From Parapristionchus giblindavisi (taxonomy: Eukaryota; Nematoda; Chromadorea; Rhabditida; Diplogasteridae): a stretch of DNA of 64,000 nt. A model generated the notes under the pieces. The model saw only the letters and a program-made list of their open reading frames with translations. It had not been told where the DNA came from and made no database searches. A program made the position numbers and the translations under genes. The DNA lies in contig CALSFV010000261.1 in the NCBI GenBank assembly GCA_943737045.1, positions 605,023 to 669,022 of the forward strand, written 5' to 3'. The stretch's first letter is position 1. The number at the start of each line of letters is the position of its first letter. Below are positions 44,196 through 54,633 of the stretch, in pieces.

Positions 44196-44285
44196 CTGTC
44201 TTGGCGCTGGCGGTCGTCCGCCCTCAAACTTGGCTTGGATCTCGTCGAGCTCTCGCAGAGACGACTCCACGTGATGCGGCGTTGC
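44196..44285 (-). CDS. possible GAK-like linker exon
   Basis: An exactly 30-codon exon on minus between CTTCAG and GTACGGTATACGG. Peptide ATPHHVESSLRELDEIQAKF, EGGRPPAPRQ: helical then proline-rich. The family is not certain; placed with GAK because of the neighbouring DPF exon and the shared donor motif. Confidence 0.42.
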
Positions 44286-44559
44286 CTGAAGAGCTGTCGT
44301 TTTAGCTGATAGAGCTTTCGAGAGCTCCACTTTTAGAGAAACAATTAAATCGAAACGATTCTTCCTTTATGTTCTAAATGAGTAATATACGGCGATAGCT
44401 TGCGAAACATCCATTATTTTTTGATATAACACAAAGTTCTGGTAATTCATGTATATTCTTCTTTTCTTCTTCATGATTTCATTTTTTACACTGCAAATAG
44501 CATTCATCTTTATTGTTAGTTGCATGTTCACTCCCTCAATAGACTTCGGACACAATAAA

Positions 44560-45175
44560 TAACGAAAACTCGCCGCTCTGGTCATACTCTCTCGTTCTCT
44601 TGGTCTATGAGAGAGCGTTGTCAGAGCGGAGAGTAAAATTTGCTCGGTGAGTAAGGAAAAGAGCGCTGATCTAACAAGGCGATTTCGCGTTTCACACTTT
44701 TGTGAAAAACATCAGGCAATTAAAAAACTCAATCTTCCTTCTATTTCTTGGGAAACCCCAATAAATCAAATTCTAGTGAAATAATGCGAGTATATCGTCA
44801 TAATCATATCGAACACTCCAATAGCCAGAGGCTGTACGCATCAGCGTTGACAAAAATCTCTCTCTCTCTTTCTCTCTTCCTCTCTCCTTCAGTCTCCCCC
44901 CCCCCTTCCACCATCTCCACCCCATATGTCTATGATACTGGTCATCAGTAGCAGCTACTCACACACAATACAACCATAGTCGTCACTTTAAACAATAACA
45001 GTGACCATCCACGCTCCTGTCTCCCCTCTCCTCCATCTCTACCCTCCTTCCTCTTCCTCTCGATTCTCCTCTCTCCCCTCCTCCGCTCATCTCGCTACCC
45101 CACAGTCCATGAGGGTTTATAATCACCATCTTCTTCTTCATCATAGATACGATTCAGAATGGGCCATCGGTGGAC
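44560..45175 (+). repeat. dispersed repeat family B
   Basis: Starts with the CTCTGGTCATACTCTCTCG hairpin and runs through AACAATAACAGTGACCATCC to the ATACGATTCAGAATGGGCC end, one of the most complete copies. Confidence 0.8.
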
Positions 45176-45194
45176 TGATTTTCACTCAGGTTCT

Positions 45195-45347
45195 GACATA
45201 TCTTATAGTGTTGAAACGTAAATGTGCCGGTCGAATCTGTCCTTTCTATCATTCTTATTATTTCTCTTAACGTTTCTGTATTTGCTTTCGCACCTGTCAA
45301 GGGTGTATCAAATAAATAAATAAATAAATAAAGAATCCGACTGATAT
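45195..45347 (+). mobile_element. LINE 3' end with (AAAT)n tail, interrupted by foldback
   Basis: GTTGAAACGTAAATGTGCCG belongs to the same LINE end as at 11256 and 48190. An (AAATA)n tail at 45310-45333 precedes AATCCGACTGATAT. The LINE end continues after the foldback (TTGTCTAGTCTTTTGAGC). Confidence 0.6.
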
Positions 45348-46378
45348 GAGTGCGCTTGCGAGAGAATCGACCATATCCAGTGGGGGTCCGGCACAGGCAA
45401 AAAAATCAAATTTTTGGGATCGGGGATCTCAAGGGTGCTGATGACGATGGGCATGTTCATTTTGCACCTAGAGCCACCGTTGAGGCCAGACGACGTCGCG
45501 TTCAAATCTCGTTTTTCGGCTTGAAAAGTCGTTTCTCTTCACCCGATGGTGATAAAATTACAAAACTATGCCCCACGGTGCAGAATTTCATGGCGATCAT
45601 GCCTGTCCAATTCATTTTTTATCCAAAATTTTCATAATTTTCATAAATGGAATTTCTCTCAACGGCAAAAGTAAGTAATGCAACCTACACAGATCGGACC
45701 GGAATGGCTCCAGCATCAGATAGAAAAATATTCAGCCAATTTGCGCCCGCGACTTTCGAGATAATCAACTTTCAGTGTAGTCATTTTGCCGTTGAAGTGG
45801 AGACAAGAGACGAGAGAGTGTGGTGGTGTGAGAGAGCAGAGAGGCAGGTGAGGCGAGCCGCATAGAAAGGAAGGGGGTGTCTCCCCCTCTACCTCCTTTG
45901 CTCTCTCATACCACCACACTCTCGCCTCTTTTCTCCTCTTCTAAGACAAAATGACTACACTGAAAGTTGATTTTCTCGAAAGTCGCGGGCGAAAATTGGC
46001 TGATTTTTTTTTTCTATGTGATGCTGGAGCCATTCCGGTCCGATCTGTGCCGGTTGCATTACTTACTTTTGCCGTTGAGAGAAATTCCATTTATGAAAAT
46101 TATGTAAATTTTCGATGAAAAATAAATTAGACAGGCGTGATTGCCATAAAATTCTGCCCCGAGAGTCACAGTTTCGTAATTTTAGCACCATCGGGTAAAG
46201 GAAACGATTTTTCAACGCGAAAAATGAGATTTAAACGCGACGTCGTCTGGCCTCAACAGTGGATCTAGGTGCAAAATGAACATGTCCATCGTCATCAGCA
46301 CCCTTGAGAACCCCGATCCCAAAATTTGATTTTTTTTTACTGTGCCGGCACTTAGTCGATTCTCTCGCAAGCGCACTC
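45348..46378. mobile_element. foldback MITE related to the one at 11340
   Basis: Ends GAGTGCGCTTGCGAGAG and complement, flanked by ATAT. Arms of about 440 bp (45348-45793, 45942-46378). Arm text GATGACGATGGGCATGTTCA parallels GATGAAGATGGGCATAGTAA in the 11340 element, and both later contain TGCAGAATT(T)CATGG-type blocks. So the two are diverged members of one family, inserted in the same LINE 3' end. Confidence 0.8.
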
Positions 46379-46726
46379 ATATTGTCTAGTCTTTTGAGCA
46401 AATGCAAAACCTTATAGCGATAAACGAGGATAATAATATTATTATTATTTTTAATTGTAGACATTATGTAGACAGAATGTAGACAGAATGGGCCATACAC
46501 GCCTGGAGAAAGGATGCGCGCCAACCGGGGAGGGGAGTATTTGATCTATGCCTCATCCACTTCGAATCTGTGATCTGATTTAGACAATGCGCAGCACTGC
46601 ATGAGTACTGATTATGAGCATGAGTGTGAGATGCATGAGATGATTACTGATTACATTATGCATGCAGTCATGGGCAAAGAACCCGCACCCCGTTCAGCGA
46701 ACGGATTAGGGTAATACACTCTCGTC

Positions 46727-47470
46727 TCCGGTTTTTTTACTCGCGGGGCACACCGTTCAATCCCGTGATGTACGCCGCGAGGTACACCACGGGGTAGAAC
46801 CTCGAGACGGGGTACCTCGCGAGCTGCAGCCTCTAGACGGGGAACCCCGCGAGGTGGACGACGGCGTGCATCGCGGGGCAGGAGGGACGGTGTGCCCCGC
46901 GAGATTTGATGTCCACCCCGCGAGGCACGCCGTCACTTCCACACCGTGGTGCACCTCGCGGTGTACCCCGCGAGATTTGGCCTCTCAACGGTGTTCCCCG
47001 CGAGATTTGGCCTCTCAACGGTGTTCCCCGCGAGATTTGGCCTCTCAACGGTGTACCCCGCGAGATTTGGCCTCTCAACGGTGTACCCCGCGAGATTTGG
47101 CCTCTCAACGGTGTTAACCGCGAGATTTGGCCTCTCAACGGTGTACCCCGCGAGATTTGGCCTCTCAACGGTGTTCCCCGCGAGATTTAGCCTCTCAACG
47201 GTGTTCCCCGCGAGATTTGGCCTCTCAACGGTGTTCCCCGCGAGATTTGGCCTCTCAACGGTGTTCCCCGCGAGATTTGGCCTCTCAACCGTGTTCCCCG
47301 CGAGATTTGGCCTCTCAACGGTGTTCCCCGCGAGATTTGGCCTCTCAACGGTGTTCCCGCGAGATTTGGCCTCTCAAAGGTGTTCCCCGCGAGATTTGGC
47401 CTCTCAACGGTGTTCCCCGCGAGATTTGGCCTCTCAACGGTGTTCCCCGCGAGCAAAAAATACCGGAGGT
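46727..47470. repeat. 30-bp minisatellite (~16 units) expanded inside a MITE
   Basis: From 46961 to about 47453 the unit CCCCGCGAGATTTGGCCTCT-CAACGGTGTT repeats with very few substitutions; one unit is 29 bp. Diverged units precede it from 46745. The outer ends CCGGTTTTTTTACTCGCGGG and CCCGCGAGCAAAAAATACCG match the termini of the small MITE at 22303-22424. Confidence 0.92.
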
Positions 47471-48180
47471 GGTGTGTTCCGCAATGATATCTGCATAAGT
47501 AGGCGGAGAGTTCGAGGAACGGAGAGAGAGGTTGATAGATTGAGAGGCAAGGAGAGGGAGATATACAACGAGTTAGAATTAGCTATGAAGAGAAAGAGAT
47601 CATATTTTCTTGCCAGTGACCAGTCCACCATTCTCCTAATACAGTCCTAATAACAGCCATACTATCTGCCGTATCTCTCCTATCGAACACTTTGCTCCCC
47701 ACTCAATTTCCACCATACACTCTCCCCAGTCTTTCTTTCTCTGACCTCTCTCTCTCTCTCTCTCTCATTGTACAGTACTATCTCGCCCTCGCCCCAGGTC
47801 TTGCGGGAATATTATACCCTCATTACCATGAAAACGATACATATCCAAGTCTATCATGGAGAAAGTGAGAGAGAGAGAGTGATTAAGGGAGGGAGAGGGA
47901 GAAGCAGAGAGAGATAGAGAGAGAGAGGGAGAGAATACAGAAAGACAGGTAGAGATAAAGATAGAGAGGGACTAACAGACTCACTATGTGCTCATTAGCA
48001 CGGGATGAAAGCATAATTCAGTAGTGCATGCATTATTCAATATAACAAAGCACGATCAATATTCATAATTATAACATATCCCTGCTACTTCTATACACAA
48101 TCTCATATTGTAGTTACGTCACAAATATCTATGCATTCCTATTAGTATGCATTGCATTATCAGCCTGACTATAATGATTC
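47471..48180. other. family B tail then non-coding
   Basis: 47478-47560 matches 61225-61300 (ATATCTGCATAAGTAGGCG). The rest has CT and GA runs only. Confidence 0.5.
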
Positions 48181-48290
48181 TCATCTATCTTACAATGTTG
48201 AAAAGTAAATGTGCCGAGTGAATCCGACATGTATTGTCTAGTCTTTTGAGTAAATTCATAAACGAGTTTGATAATAATAATAGATAAATA
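48181..48290 (+). mobile_element. LINE 3' end
   Basis: Uninterrupted version of the 11256 and 45195 LINE ends: GTAAATGTGCCGAGTGAATC ... TTGTCTAGTCTTTTGAGTAA ... AAACGAGTTTGATAATAATA. Confidence 0.65.
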
Positions 48291-48321
48291 ACACAACAAC
48301 GACAACGACAACGACAACAAC

Positions 48322-48404
<83 letters not shown>
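48291..48404. repeat. compound microsatellite (CAACGA)n(TAA)n(TTA)n
   Basis: CAACGACAACGACAACAACA followed by TAA units that flip to TTA units near 48374, the same orientation switch as at 5090. Confidence 0.93.
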
Positions 48405-48720
48405 GTATCTCCAAAGCGAAGCACCGATGGGCAGGACACGTGCTTCGGAGAGAAGACGACAGATGGTCAACACGCGTCACACAATGGTTCCCTCCTCCCA
48501 GCCTCGTCCGACCATCAGGTCGACCTCCCGCTAGAGGGACTCAATTGAGGAATACGCCAAGATGTCATACAGTACCGGACGATCATCACGGTCATCGTCC
48601 AAACGAGAACCCTATCAACATTGGACTACGCGCGCTCGCGATAGAAGCAAATGGAGGGATGTGATCCGCGCGACATTAGCCGACGAAGACGGATCTACTA
48701 AGTAACTAAGTAAGTAATCA
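48405..48720 (+). pseudogene. LINE ORF C-terminal fragment
   Basis: KAKHRWAGHVLRREDDRWST followed, after a one-base shift, by a frame with DSIEEYAKMSYST and RDRSKWRDVIRATLADEDG before TAA and a (CTAAGTAAGTAA) tail. It resembles the region after RT in RTE/CR1-like LINEs (RW.GHV.R..D.RW) and the LINE at 5256-7997. It is truncated and frameshifted. Confidence 0.65.
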
Positions 48721-48739
48721 TATTTATTCCGAAGTAAAG

Positions 48740-48993
48740 GCCCCGCGTTTGCACTGCGCTAGAAAGATCGCCACAAGTTGGAGACGAAAAGTAATGGGAA
48801 TTGAGTTCTCAAGTTACAGCAAGGAGCGTTGATCTAACAAGGCGATTTCGCGTTTCACACTTTTGCGAAAACGATCAGGCAATTAACAAACTCAATGCTT
48901 CGTATATTTCTGAGGAAACCCCAATCAATCAAATTCTAGTGAAATAATGCGAGTATATCGTCATAATCATATCGAACACTCCAATAGCCAGAG
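48740..48993 (+). repeat. dispersed repeat family B
   Basis: Contains GCACTGCGCTAGAAAG, GATCTAACAAGGCGATTTCG and the ATATCGAACACTCCAATAGC end. Confidence 0.8.
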
Positions 48994-49142
48994 GCCGTAC
49001 GCATGGCAAAAATCGTTTACCGACAAACTTGCCGACAACGTGACGTCACAACCACAAGCATAGGCGGGGGCGTTTGCCAGAAATTCCCCCTCTTTTCATA
49101 TGCTTGTGGCGTCACGTTTATCGTGCGGCAAAATCAATGGCC
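48994..49142. mobile_element. small hairpin MITE with TGACGTCA
   Basis: GTTTACCGACAAACTTGCCG on one side and a complementary GCAAAATC-type end on the other. The inner arms read TGACGTCACAACCACAAGCA and TGCTTGTGGCGTCACG. Confidence 0.65.
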
Positions 49143-49367
49143 GCAAAAAAACTCAATTAAAAAAACCGTGCAACACGAAACAGCAAGGTGAAAGAACTAC
49201 CTATCGCTCTTGTTGTTGTTGGTCTGTTCAAGACGACCATTTATTCACAATTATACATTTTCATAACCGCGGATCTACAATCAATCAATATTCTTTACCA
49301 AAGTGCAATATCATCCACTGTATTAGACAATCAATCACTACCACTTAAAGCTCATTTTTATCGGCAC

Positions 49368-49447
49368 TTCTTCGGTTTCTGGCCACGATCGAAATGGAGA
49401 TAGGGAGATTGACGGGGGGGGGGGGGGTGGCCAGAAACCGAAGAAGA
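49368..49447. repeat. hairpin with exact 20-bp arms and poly-G loop
   Basis: CTTCTTCGGTTTCTGGCCAC and its exact reverse complement flank a loop with a run of about 14 G. Confidence 0.85.
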
Positions 49448-49770
49448 TCCAAAAATCATCTGAAGGCCCCTTAAACTGTATAATGGCTGTCACTAAACAA
49501 ATGATTAGTCAGAATGGAGTGGCTACAGTTAGACTAGCAATAAGAATTATATTCAATATTTTCGAGTTACAATAAATTGAATTTTGCCGTTCACACTTGA
49601 TGATAGTACATGCATGAGACGCGAATGCGACTGGTTGAGTGACTTGAACGGGGGAAGTGGTCAGCCACCGTGGACAACGAACTGCTGAAGTGCAATCGAT
49701 ATCCTAACTTTATCGATTGAAATTCATAATTATCGATATATTTTTTATCGATTCGTAATGATATCGATTG
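49448..49770. other. non-coding stretch, nothing recognised
   Basis: Intron-like sequence; a weak coding-like patch near 49630-49690 was not supported by splice sites. Confidence 0.3.
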
Positions 49771-49772
49771 TT

Positions 49773-49850
49773 CAGAAATATCTGATCAAATGTGACCTGG
49801 AAACGAGTGAGTACAAGCGGCTGCTACTGCCTAAATATCAGAGAGATTAT
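49773..49850 (+). CDS. possible exon, unrecognised
   Basis: After TTGTTCAG the frame reads KYLIKCDLETSEYKRLLLPK before a stop-rich region, with a GTGAGTAC that could act as donor inside. Weak support. Confidence 0.25.
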
Positions 49851-50092
49851 TGATTTATTGATTAGTTTATTGATTTAATTAGTTTATTTACTATACGATT
49901 CTCTCTAGAATTCCAATGAAAATTGATATTATTTAATGACTTTTGTGTGGTAGATGAGGGGATATATTGTAGCCAATCGATAATAGAGTAGTTTAGGTAC
50001 GGTCGATATCGTAATCCTTAGGTGCAGGTACGGAAGGCTTGGCGATCGATTGATGTTTGATCCTTATAGAGTGATCTTTGCAGCGGTTCCCC

Positions 50093-50161
50093 TCCAGAAT
50101 GTCGGTCTCTTCGTGTGACTCGAACCTGCTGGCCGTGGCAGGCAAGCGAGGACGTATACAT
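50093..50161 (+). CDS. possible WD40-type exon fragment cut by a MITE
   Basis: After CCCTCCAG an ATG-containing frame reads MSVSSCDSNLLAVAGKRGRI H. S..LLAVAGK.GRIHI is the look of a WD40 strand pair. The exon ends where a GAACAACGGAAAACG MITE-like end begins. GTACGG donors precede it at 49999 and 50029. Confidence 0.35.
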
Positions 50162-50279
50162 GAAATGAACAACGGAAAACGATTTTCCATTCAATGGACA
50201 CTCAATGGGCACATGGGCACATGGGCATCTACTCTAGACGTTGCGGCCGAAACACCATAAGACACATTATTATCAACCT

Positions 50280-50580
50280 AATAATATTATCTAATTGTAC
50301 ACCTAGAGGCAGACCACGAACTGATTTCAAACTCTCCGCTCTGGTCATACTCTCTCGCTCTCTATGTCCACAAGAGAGCGTTGAGCAAAATTAGCTCGGG
50401 GTGAATAATATCCAGTTGAATGCGCGTTTGCACTGCGCTAGAAAGACCCCCACAGGCTCGAGACGAAAAGTAATATAAAAATTGGGTTCCCAAGATACAA
50501 CAAAGAGCGTTGATCTAACAAGGCGATTTCGTGTATCACAGTTTCGCCAAAACCATCGGGCAATTAACAAACTCAATTAT
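50280..50580 (+). repeat. dispersed repeat family B
   Basis: Hairpin CTCTCCGCTCTGGTCATACT plus the GATCTAACAAGGCGATTTCG block, with small deletions. Confidence 0.78.
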
Positions 50581-50594
50581 TCCTCTCTATTTAA

Positions 50595-50934
50595 AGGTGG
50601 ACTCCCGCGAATATTTTCGTGAACAAACTGTGAAGACAGAATGATAGCTAAAGTTATTCTACATACCGTACACTATTTATTTTAAGCTAATTCAGCTTAT
50701 TGATCGCTAGAATCATGAATGAATCATGCAATCAAACTCAGGCAGAGGCGCGCTTTTTGAAAATAGGAAAGTTCGGCAATAGGATTCGAACCCGCGACCA
50801 TGCGCTTTCTAGTCAGAAGTTTTACCACTACGCTAAGAGAGCGATGGGTATTCTTCATATCTTCTTGCATATCACTAGACACTTGCATAAGCGAGATGTA
50901 AGAGATTTGCGTGATCATTCGCGGGTCTCCACCT
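50595..50934. mobile_element. TTAA-flanked MITE carrying a tRNA-like segment, copy 1
   Basis: TTAA at 50591-50594 and 50935-50938. Ends AGGTGGACTCCCGCGAAT and ATTCGCGGGTCTCCACCT. The interior has a tRNA-like unit on minus. Copy 2 is at 53938-54277. Confidence 0.88.
50770..50850 (-). promoter_or_regulatory. tRNA-like A/B box pair in TTAA MITE, copy 1
   Basis: On minus TTAGCGTAGTGGTAAAACTT (A box) precedes GTCGCGGGTTCGAATCCTAT (B box) at near-normal spacing. Acceptor and T stems are imperfect, so it is tRNA-derived, not a tRNA gene. Confidence 0.55.
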
Positions 50935-50939
50935 TTAAG

Positions 50940-51205
50940 CGGAAACCCCAATAAATCAAATTCTAGCGGAATAAGGCGAGTATATCGTCATAATCATATC
51001 GAACATTACACTAGACAGAGGCTGTACGCATCAGCATTGACAAAAATCTCTCTCTCTCTCTTTCTCTCTTCCTCTCTCCTTCAGTCTCTCCCCCCCCCCC
51101 TTCCACCATCTCCACCCCATATCTCTATGATACTGGTCATCAGTAGCAGCTACTCACACACAATACAACCATAGTCGTCACTTACGTATCAAAAATCTCT
51201 ATTTA
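50940..51205 (+). repeat. dispersed repeat family B, 3' part
   Basis: Begins directly at the MITE's TTAA with GGAAACCCCAATAAATCAAA, so the MITE sits inside a family B copy that starts at 50280. Confidence 0.8.
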
Positions 51206-51645
51206 TCCCTCTCCCTCTCCTTCTCCCTCTCCCTCTCCCTCTCCCTCTCCCTCTCCCTCTCCCTCTCCCTCTCCCTCTCCCTCTCCCTCTCCCTCTCCCT
51301 CTCCCTCTCCCTCTCCCTCTCCCTCTCCCTCTCCCTCTCCCTCTCCCTCTCCCTCTCCCTCTCCCTCTCCCTCTCCCTCTCCCTCTCCCTCTCCCTCTCC
51401 CTCTCCCTCTCCCTCTCCCTCTCCCTCTCCCTCTCCCTCTCCCTCTCCCTCTCCCTCTCCCTCTCCCTCTCCCTCTCCCTCTCCCTCTCCCTCTCCCTCT
51501 CCCTCTCCCTCTCCCTCTCCCTCTCCCTCTCCCTCTCCCTCTCCCTCTCCCTCTCCCTCTCCCTCTCCCTCTCCCTCTCCCTCTCCCTCTCCCTCTCCCT
51601 CTCCCTCTCCCTCTCCCTCTCCCTCTCCCTCTCCCTCTCCCTCCC
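51206..51645. repeat. (CTCCCT)n hexanucleotide array, ~440 bp
   Basis: Almost perfect 6-bp repeat, pyrimidine on plus. The Gly-Arg frame on minus is a by-product. Variant units continue to about 51740. Confidence 0.97.
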
Positions 51646-52176
51646 CCTTCTACCATCTCCCTTTCCCTCTCCCTCTTCCTCTCCCTCTTCCTCTCCCTCT
51701 CCCTCCCCCTTCTACCATCTCCCTCCCCCTTCTACCATCTCCACCCCTATGTCTATGATACTGGTCATCACTAGCATCTACTCACACACACAATACAACC
51801 ATAGTCGTTACTGTGTGCAATAACAGTGACCATCCGCTCTCTTCTCTCCCCTTCCTAAACCTTTAACCTCTCTCTCCATCATCCTCATCCCCCTCCCCTC
51901 TCCTCCCTCCTCCCCCTCTCTCTCTATCTCTCTCTCTCTCAGCAGAGCGTTTGCTGCGGGTCAGAAAGGAATCGGAACTTAACCAAAACAAGGGAAATAC
52001 ATATATGATACATTGCAAAGCTGCCTGCGGAGGAACCATAATTTTAGAAGGCAAGCCCTCTGAACGGTAGGGTCTCAAAATCAGTGCTTCCGAAAAAATT
52101 GATTTTCATGCCCTGAGGGCGAATGACGAGTAATGACTACCATAAAATGGGAATAAACATCGCTTACCACTAGCAT

Positions 52177-52533
52177 GACACAGAGAAAGATGGAGAGGAA
52201 GATGGTAGGAGTAACCCTAATGGAGCGATGGAGAAACGGGCGGATACGAGAGATCACCAAGCTACGCGATTGGGTCCAAGAGGGATTGAAACGCAAGGCA
52301 CGCTGGGCACTCAAAGTGCGGGATATGGACACGGAACATTGGAGTCGTGCGACAACACTATGGACGCCCTACAACTGGACACGCCCCCCGGGAAAGCCAC
52401 GAGTTCGATGGAGAGACGATTTGAAGCGAGCCATCGGTGTTAACTGGTGGAATGCAACCCGTGCTGAATACCGCCGACTCATCCCCATCTGAGCATTAAT
52501 GCCTGACATGATAAAGAAATTGAATTGAATTGA
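52177..52533 (+). mobile_element. 5'-truncated RTE-like LINE with 11-bp target duplication
   Basis: ACCACTAGCAT occurs on both sides (52166-52176, 52534-52544). The 3' end is (ATTGA)n. The ORF piece is intact to its stop. Confidence 0.88.
52178..52492 (+). pseudogene. LINE ORF C-terminal fragment, 104 aa
   Basis: TQRKMERKMVGVTLMERWRN, RIREITKLRDWVQE, KARWALKVRDMD and PRVRWRDDLKRAIGVNWWN parallel the end of the 5256-7997 protein (QRKMERRMIGVTW..., W...ATKRKL, RP.ERWRNEI). Same clade, different subfamily; no catalytic domain. Confidence 0.85.
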
Positions 52534-52935
52534 ACCACTAGCATCATTTTAGCGCTTAGAACGGGTCGTTAGCAGACCTAGAAGCTAAGTTTTAAATTTT
52601 GGAGGTCAAATTTGCAAAAAAAGCTACAGCTCGAAATCATAGTTAGAGCCATTCCGATTTTGTTGCTTGTGCACGCCTAGTGGATGTCTACAATCTCACT
52701 ATGTTTCAGAAGAACAGGAAATTTCACAAAAGAAATAAAAATTTTCAAAAAAAGTGTACTTCGATTGCGTCATCACTACGTATCAGTGAAGTAATTTAAT
52801 TATACCAACACAACATAGTATTATTCCTTGATAACTTCTGGACATTGACTGAAAAGATGAGCTAGAGTACTTTCCTGGGTCAAAAGTTATAAAATAATGA
52901 AAAAATGTCCCATGACTTTTGGCCGATACTGTATA

Positions 52936-53324
52936 GATACTTTAAACGAATTCAATACCGAACAGCCCCTTCATACAATTATCGATCAATTGAACTCACA
53001 GACCAGGGGGCTGAGATCGGGCGAGAGGCAGCCACCAATCTCCACGAATGAATTCGAGAAACTGCTCTTTTCACCGCCCCCCCCCCCCCCCCCGTGGACA
53101 TCGTCCTCCTAGTGTGGACGACCGCTCTATTCGATCGAAAAGATCGAAATGGGGCTTGGGAGGTCGAGGGGCTGGGTGGAAACCGAAGAAGTTCCCATTT
53201 AACATCCAACACATCACCATACAAAGAGTACTTGTAAGTAAGTTTCAAATTTGTTTCAAATTCAGCTTCAAATTAAATCAAAGCTGACATTAAGCGCTCT
53301 CTAAAACGGAACACCATGGATCGA
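52936..53324. other. non-coding with repeat fragment and poly-C run
   Basis: 53080-53097 is a run of about 18 C; 53095-53200 matches 2175-2300. No gene. Confidence 0.5.
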
Positions 53325-53696
53325 AAAATAGATCGCCGCACCTCAACTTAATACATTACAATTTCACCAACAGTATCATCAGATATATCTAAATTGCAGT
53401 TAAAAACACTTCAGAAACCGGAAAGCGAACTTGACTGATAAGTTGTCTTCTGTTTCCCGCATGTATTGCATAGCTTTTTTCTCTTTATGGGATTAACAGC
53501 AAGATTGAATAGGAGCATAAATTAAAACCAATATGAAACGGTCGAAGCAGGAAATCAACGGGTGGAAAATCGGGCCGAACGAGTGGCAGTGGTGATCTGT
53601 GAATATTCCCGACGCCTCAAACGTGTGTCGCTACCCATAATTTTTAGGCAAAATTTCTTATGGATACCAGAAATGTAGAGAAATTGCGATGAAAAT
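53325..53696 (-). repeat. dispersed repeat D, inverted copy
   Basis: Reverse complement of 27930-28270. It abuts the kinase exon remnant at 53697 without an intervening donor, so the exon was truncated by this sequence. Confidence 0.75.
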
Positions 53697-53796
53697 GCGG
53701 CGGGAAGGCGTACTTGGTGTAGAGGATGCGTAGTTTGGCCGAATCCTCGAAGGGATGAGTGCGGTTGCACAGGTAGAAGAGCACGCAGCCCGCTGC
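53697..53796 (-). pseudogene. GAK-like kinase exon (HPFED), 3' truncated
   Basis: After ACTTCAG on minus the frame reads AAGCVLFYLCNRTHPFEDSA, KLRILYTKYAFPPH, matching GAK LGCILYLLC..HPFEDGAKLRI...KYSIPPH. The frame is intact, better than 38959-39100, but the exon runs straight into repeat D and lacks its 3' part. Confidence 0.75.
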
Positions 53797-53824
53797 CTGA
53801 AGTATATAAAATAAATAAATAATA

Positions 53825-53895
53825 AGTATTATTATTGTTGTTGTTGTTGTTGTTGTTGCTGTTACTATTAGTGTTATTATTATTATCATTGCCAT
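53825..53895. repeat. compound (TTG)n/(ATT)n microsatellite
   Basis: TTGTTGTTGTTGTTGTTG with interrupted ATT units, in the intron upstream of the HPFED exon. Confidence 0.8.
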
Positions 53896-53937
53896 ATTAT
53901 TTAAATATTTTGCCGCGGGAACTAGAAGACTTATTAA

Positions 53938-54277
53938 AGGTGGAGTCCCGCGAATATTTTCGAGAACAAACTTCGAAGATAGAAAGTTAGCAAAAGTTGT
54001 TCTGCGCGCCACACACAATTTGTATTATGCAAATTAAGCTTATTGATCGCTAGAATCATGAATGGATCATGATCTCAATCGCAGGCAACGGCGCGCTTTT
54101 TGAAAATAGGAAAGTTCTGCAATAGGATTCGAACCCGCGACCATGCGCTATCTAGTCAGAAGATTTACCACTGCGCTAAAGGCTTGATGAGTGTTCCCTC
54201 TATCTTCGTGCATATCACTTGATTCTTGCAAAAGCGAGATACAAGAGATTTACATGAACATTCGCGGTTCTCCACCT
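53938..54277. mobile_element. TTAA-flanked MITE carrying a tRNA-like segment, copy 2
   Basis: TTAA at 53934-53937 and 54278-54281, same ends and interior as 50595-50934. The tRNA-like unit is on minus near 54120-54200 (TTCGAACCCGCGACCATGCG on plus). Confidence 0.88.
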
Positions 54278-54633
54278 TTAATGCACAGCATGATCCATCG
54301 ACTATGAGCACAGGTTGGTGCGCGAATCCGTCTGGATATATCGATAAGGAGAAACAAGATAATAAAGAGAAATAATACGGTAGAACGAATCCAGTAATCA
54401 TCCCTGGGATAGACCAGCCCGCCAACAAATTTCATTTTATGTGCACCCACCCGCAAAATTGACAAATAAATTGACGATTTTATTGAAAATTTCACTAATT
54501 AGGATAATAAAAACAAAACATATGTATAGAAAAGTTTTTTTTACCTTGCAAATAGTGTTCATCTTTATTTGCATGTAAATTTTCTCAATACTCACAAACA
54601 TGCAAGCATATACACAATTTATTGTAAACAAAC

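Larger units (their letters stand above)
51945..52935. mobile_element. single-arm relative of the 23723 Tc1 element, split by a LINE
   Basis: Sequence from CAGCAGAGCGTTTGCTGCGG to the end ACTTTTGGCCGATACTGTA follows the right arm of the 23723-25159 foldback. It is interrupted at 52177 by a LINE fragment. Confidence 0.8.

Noticed and set aside
46961..47453. Regular 30-bp repeats could suggest a CRISPR array
   Set aside because: Units are directly adjacent with no spacers, and the setting is eukaryotic and inside a MITE; it is a minisatellite.
50770..50850. Functional tRNA gene on minus
   Set aside because: A and B boxes are good, but the acceptor stem does not pair and the T stem has mismatches; it is a tRNA-derived module.
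51206..51645. Telomeric repeat
   Set aside because: CTCCCT/AGGGAG is not a known animal telomere unit and the array is internal to a dispersed repeat.
51189..51656. Gly-Arg repeat protein on minus
   Set aside because: It is a by-product of the (CTCCCT)n array.
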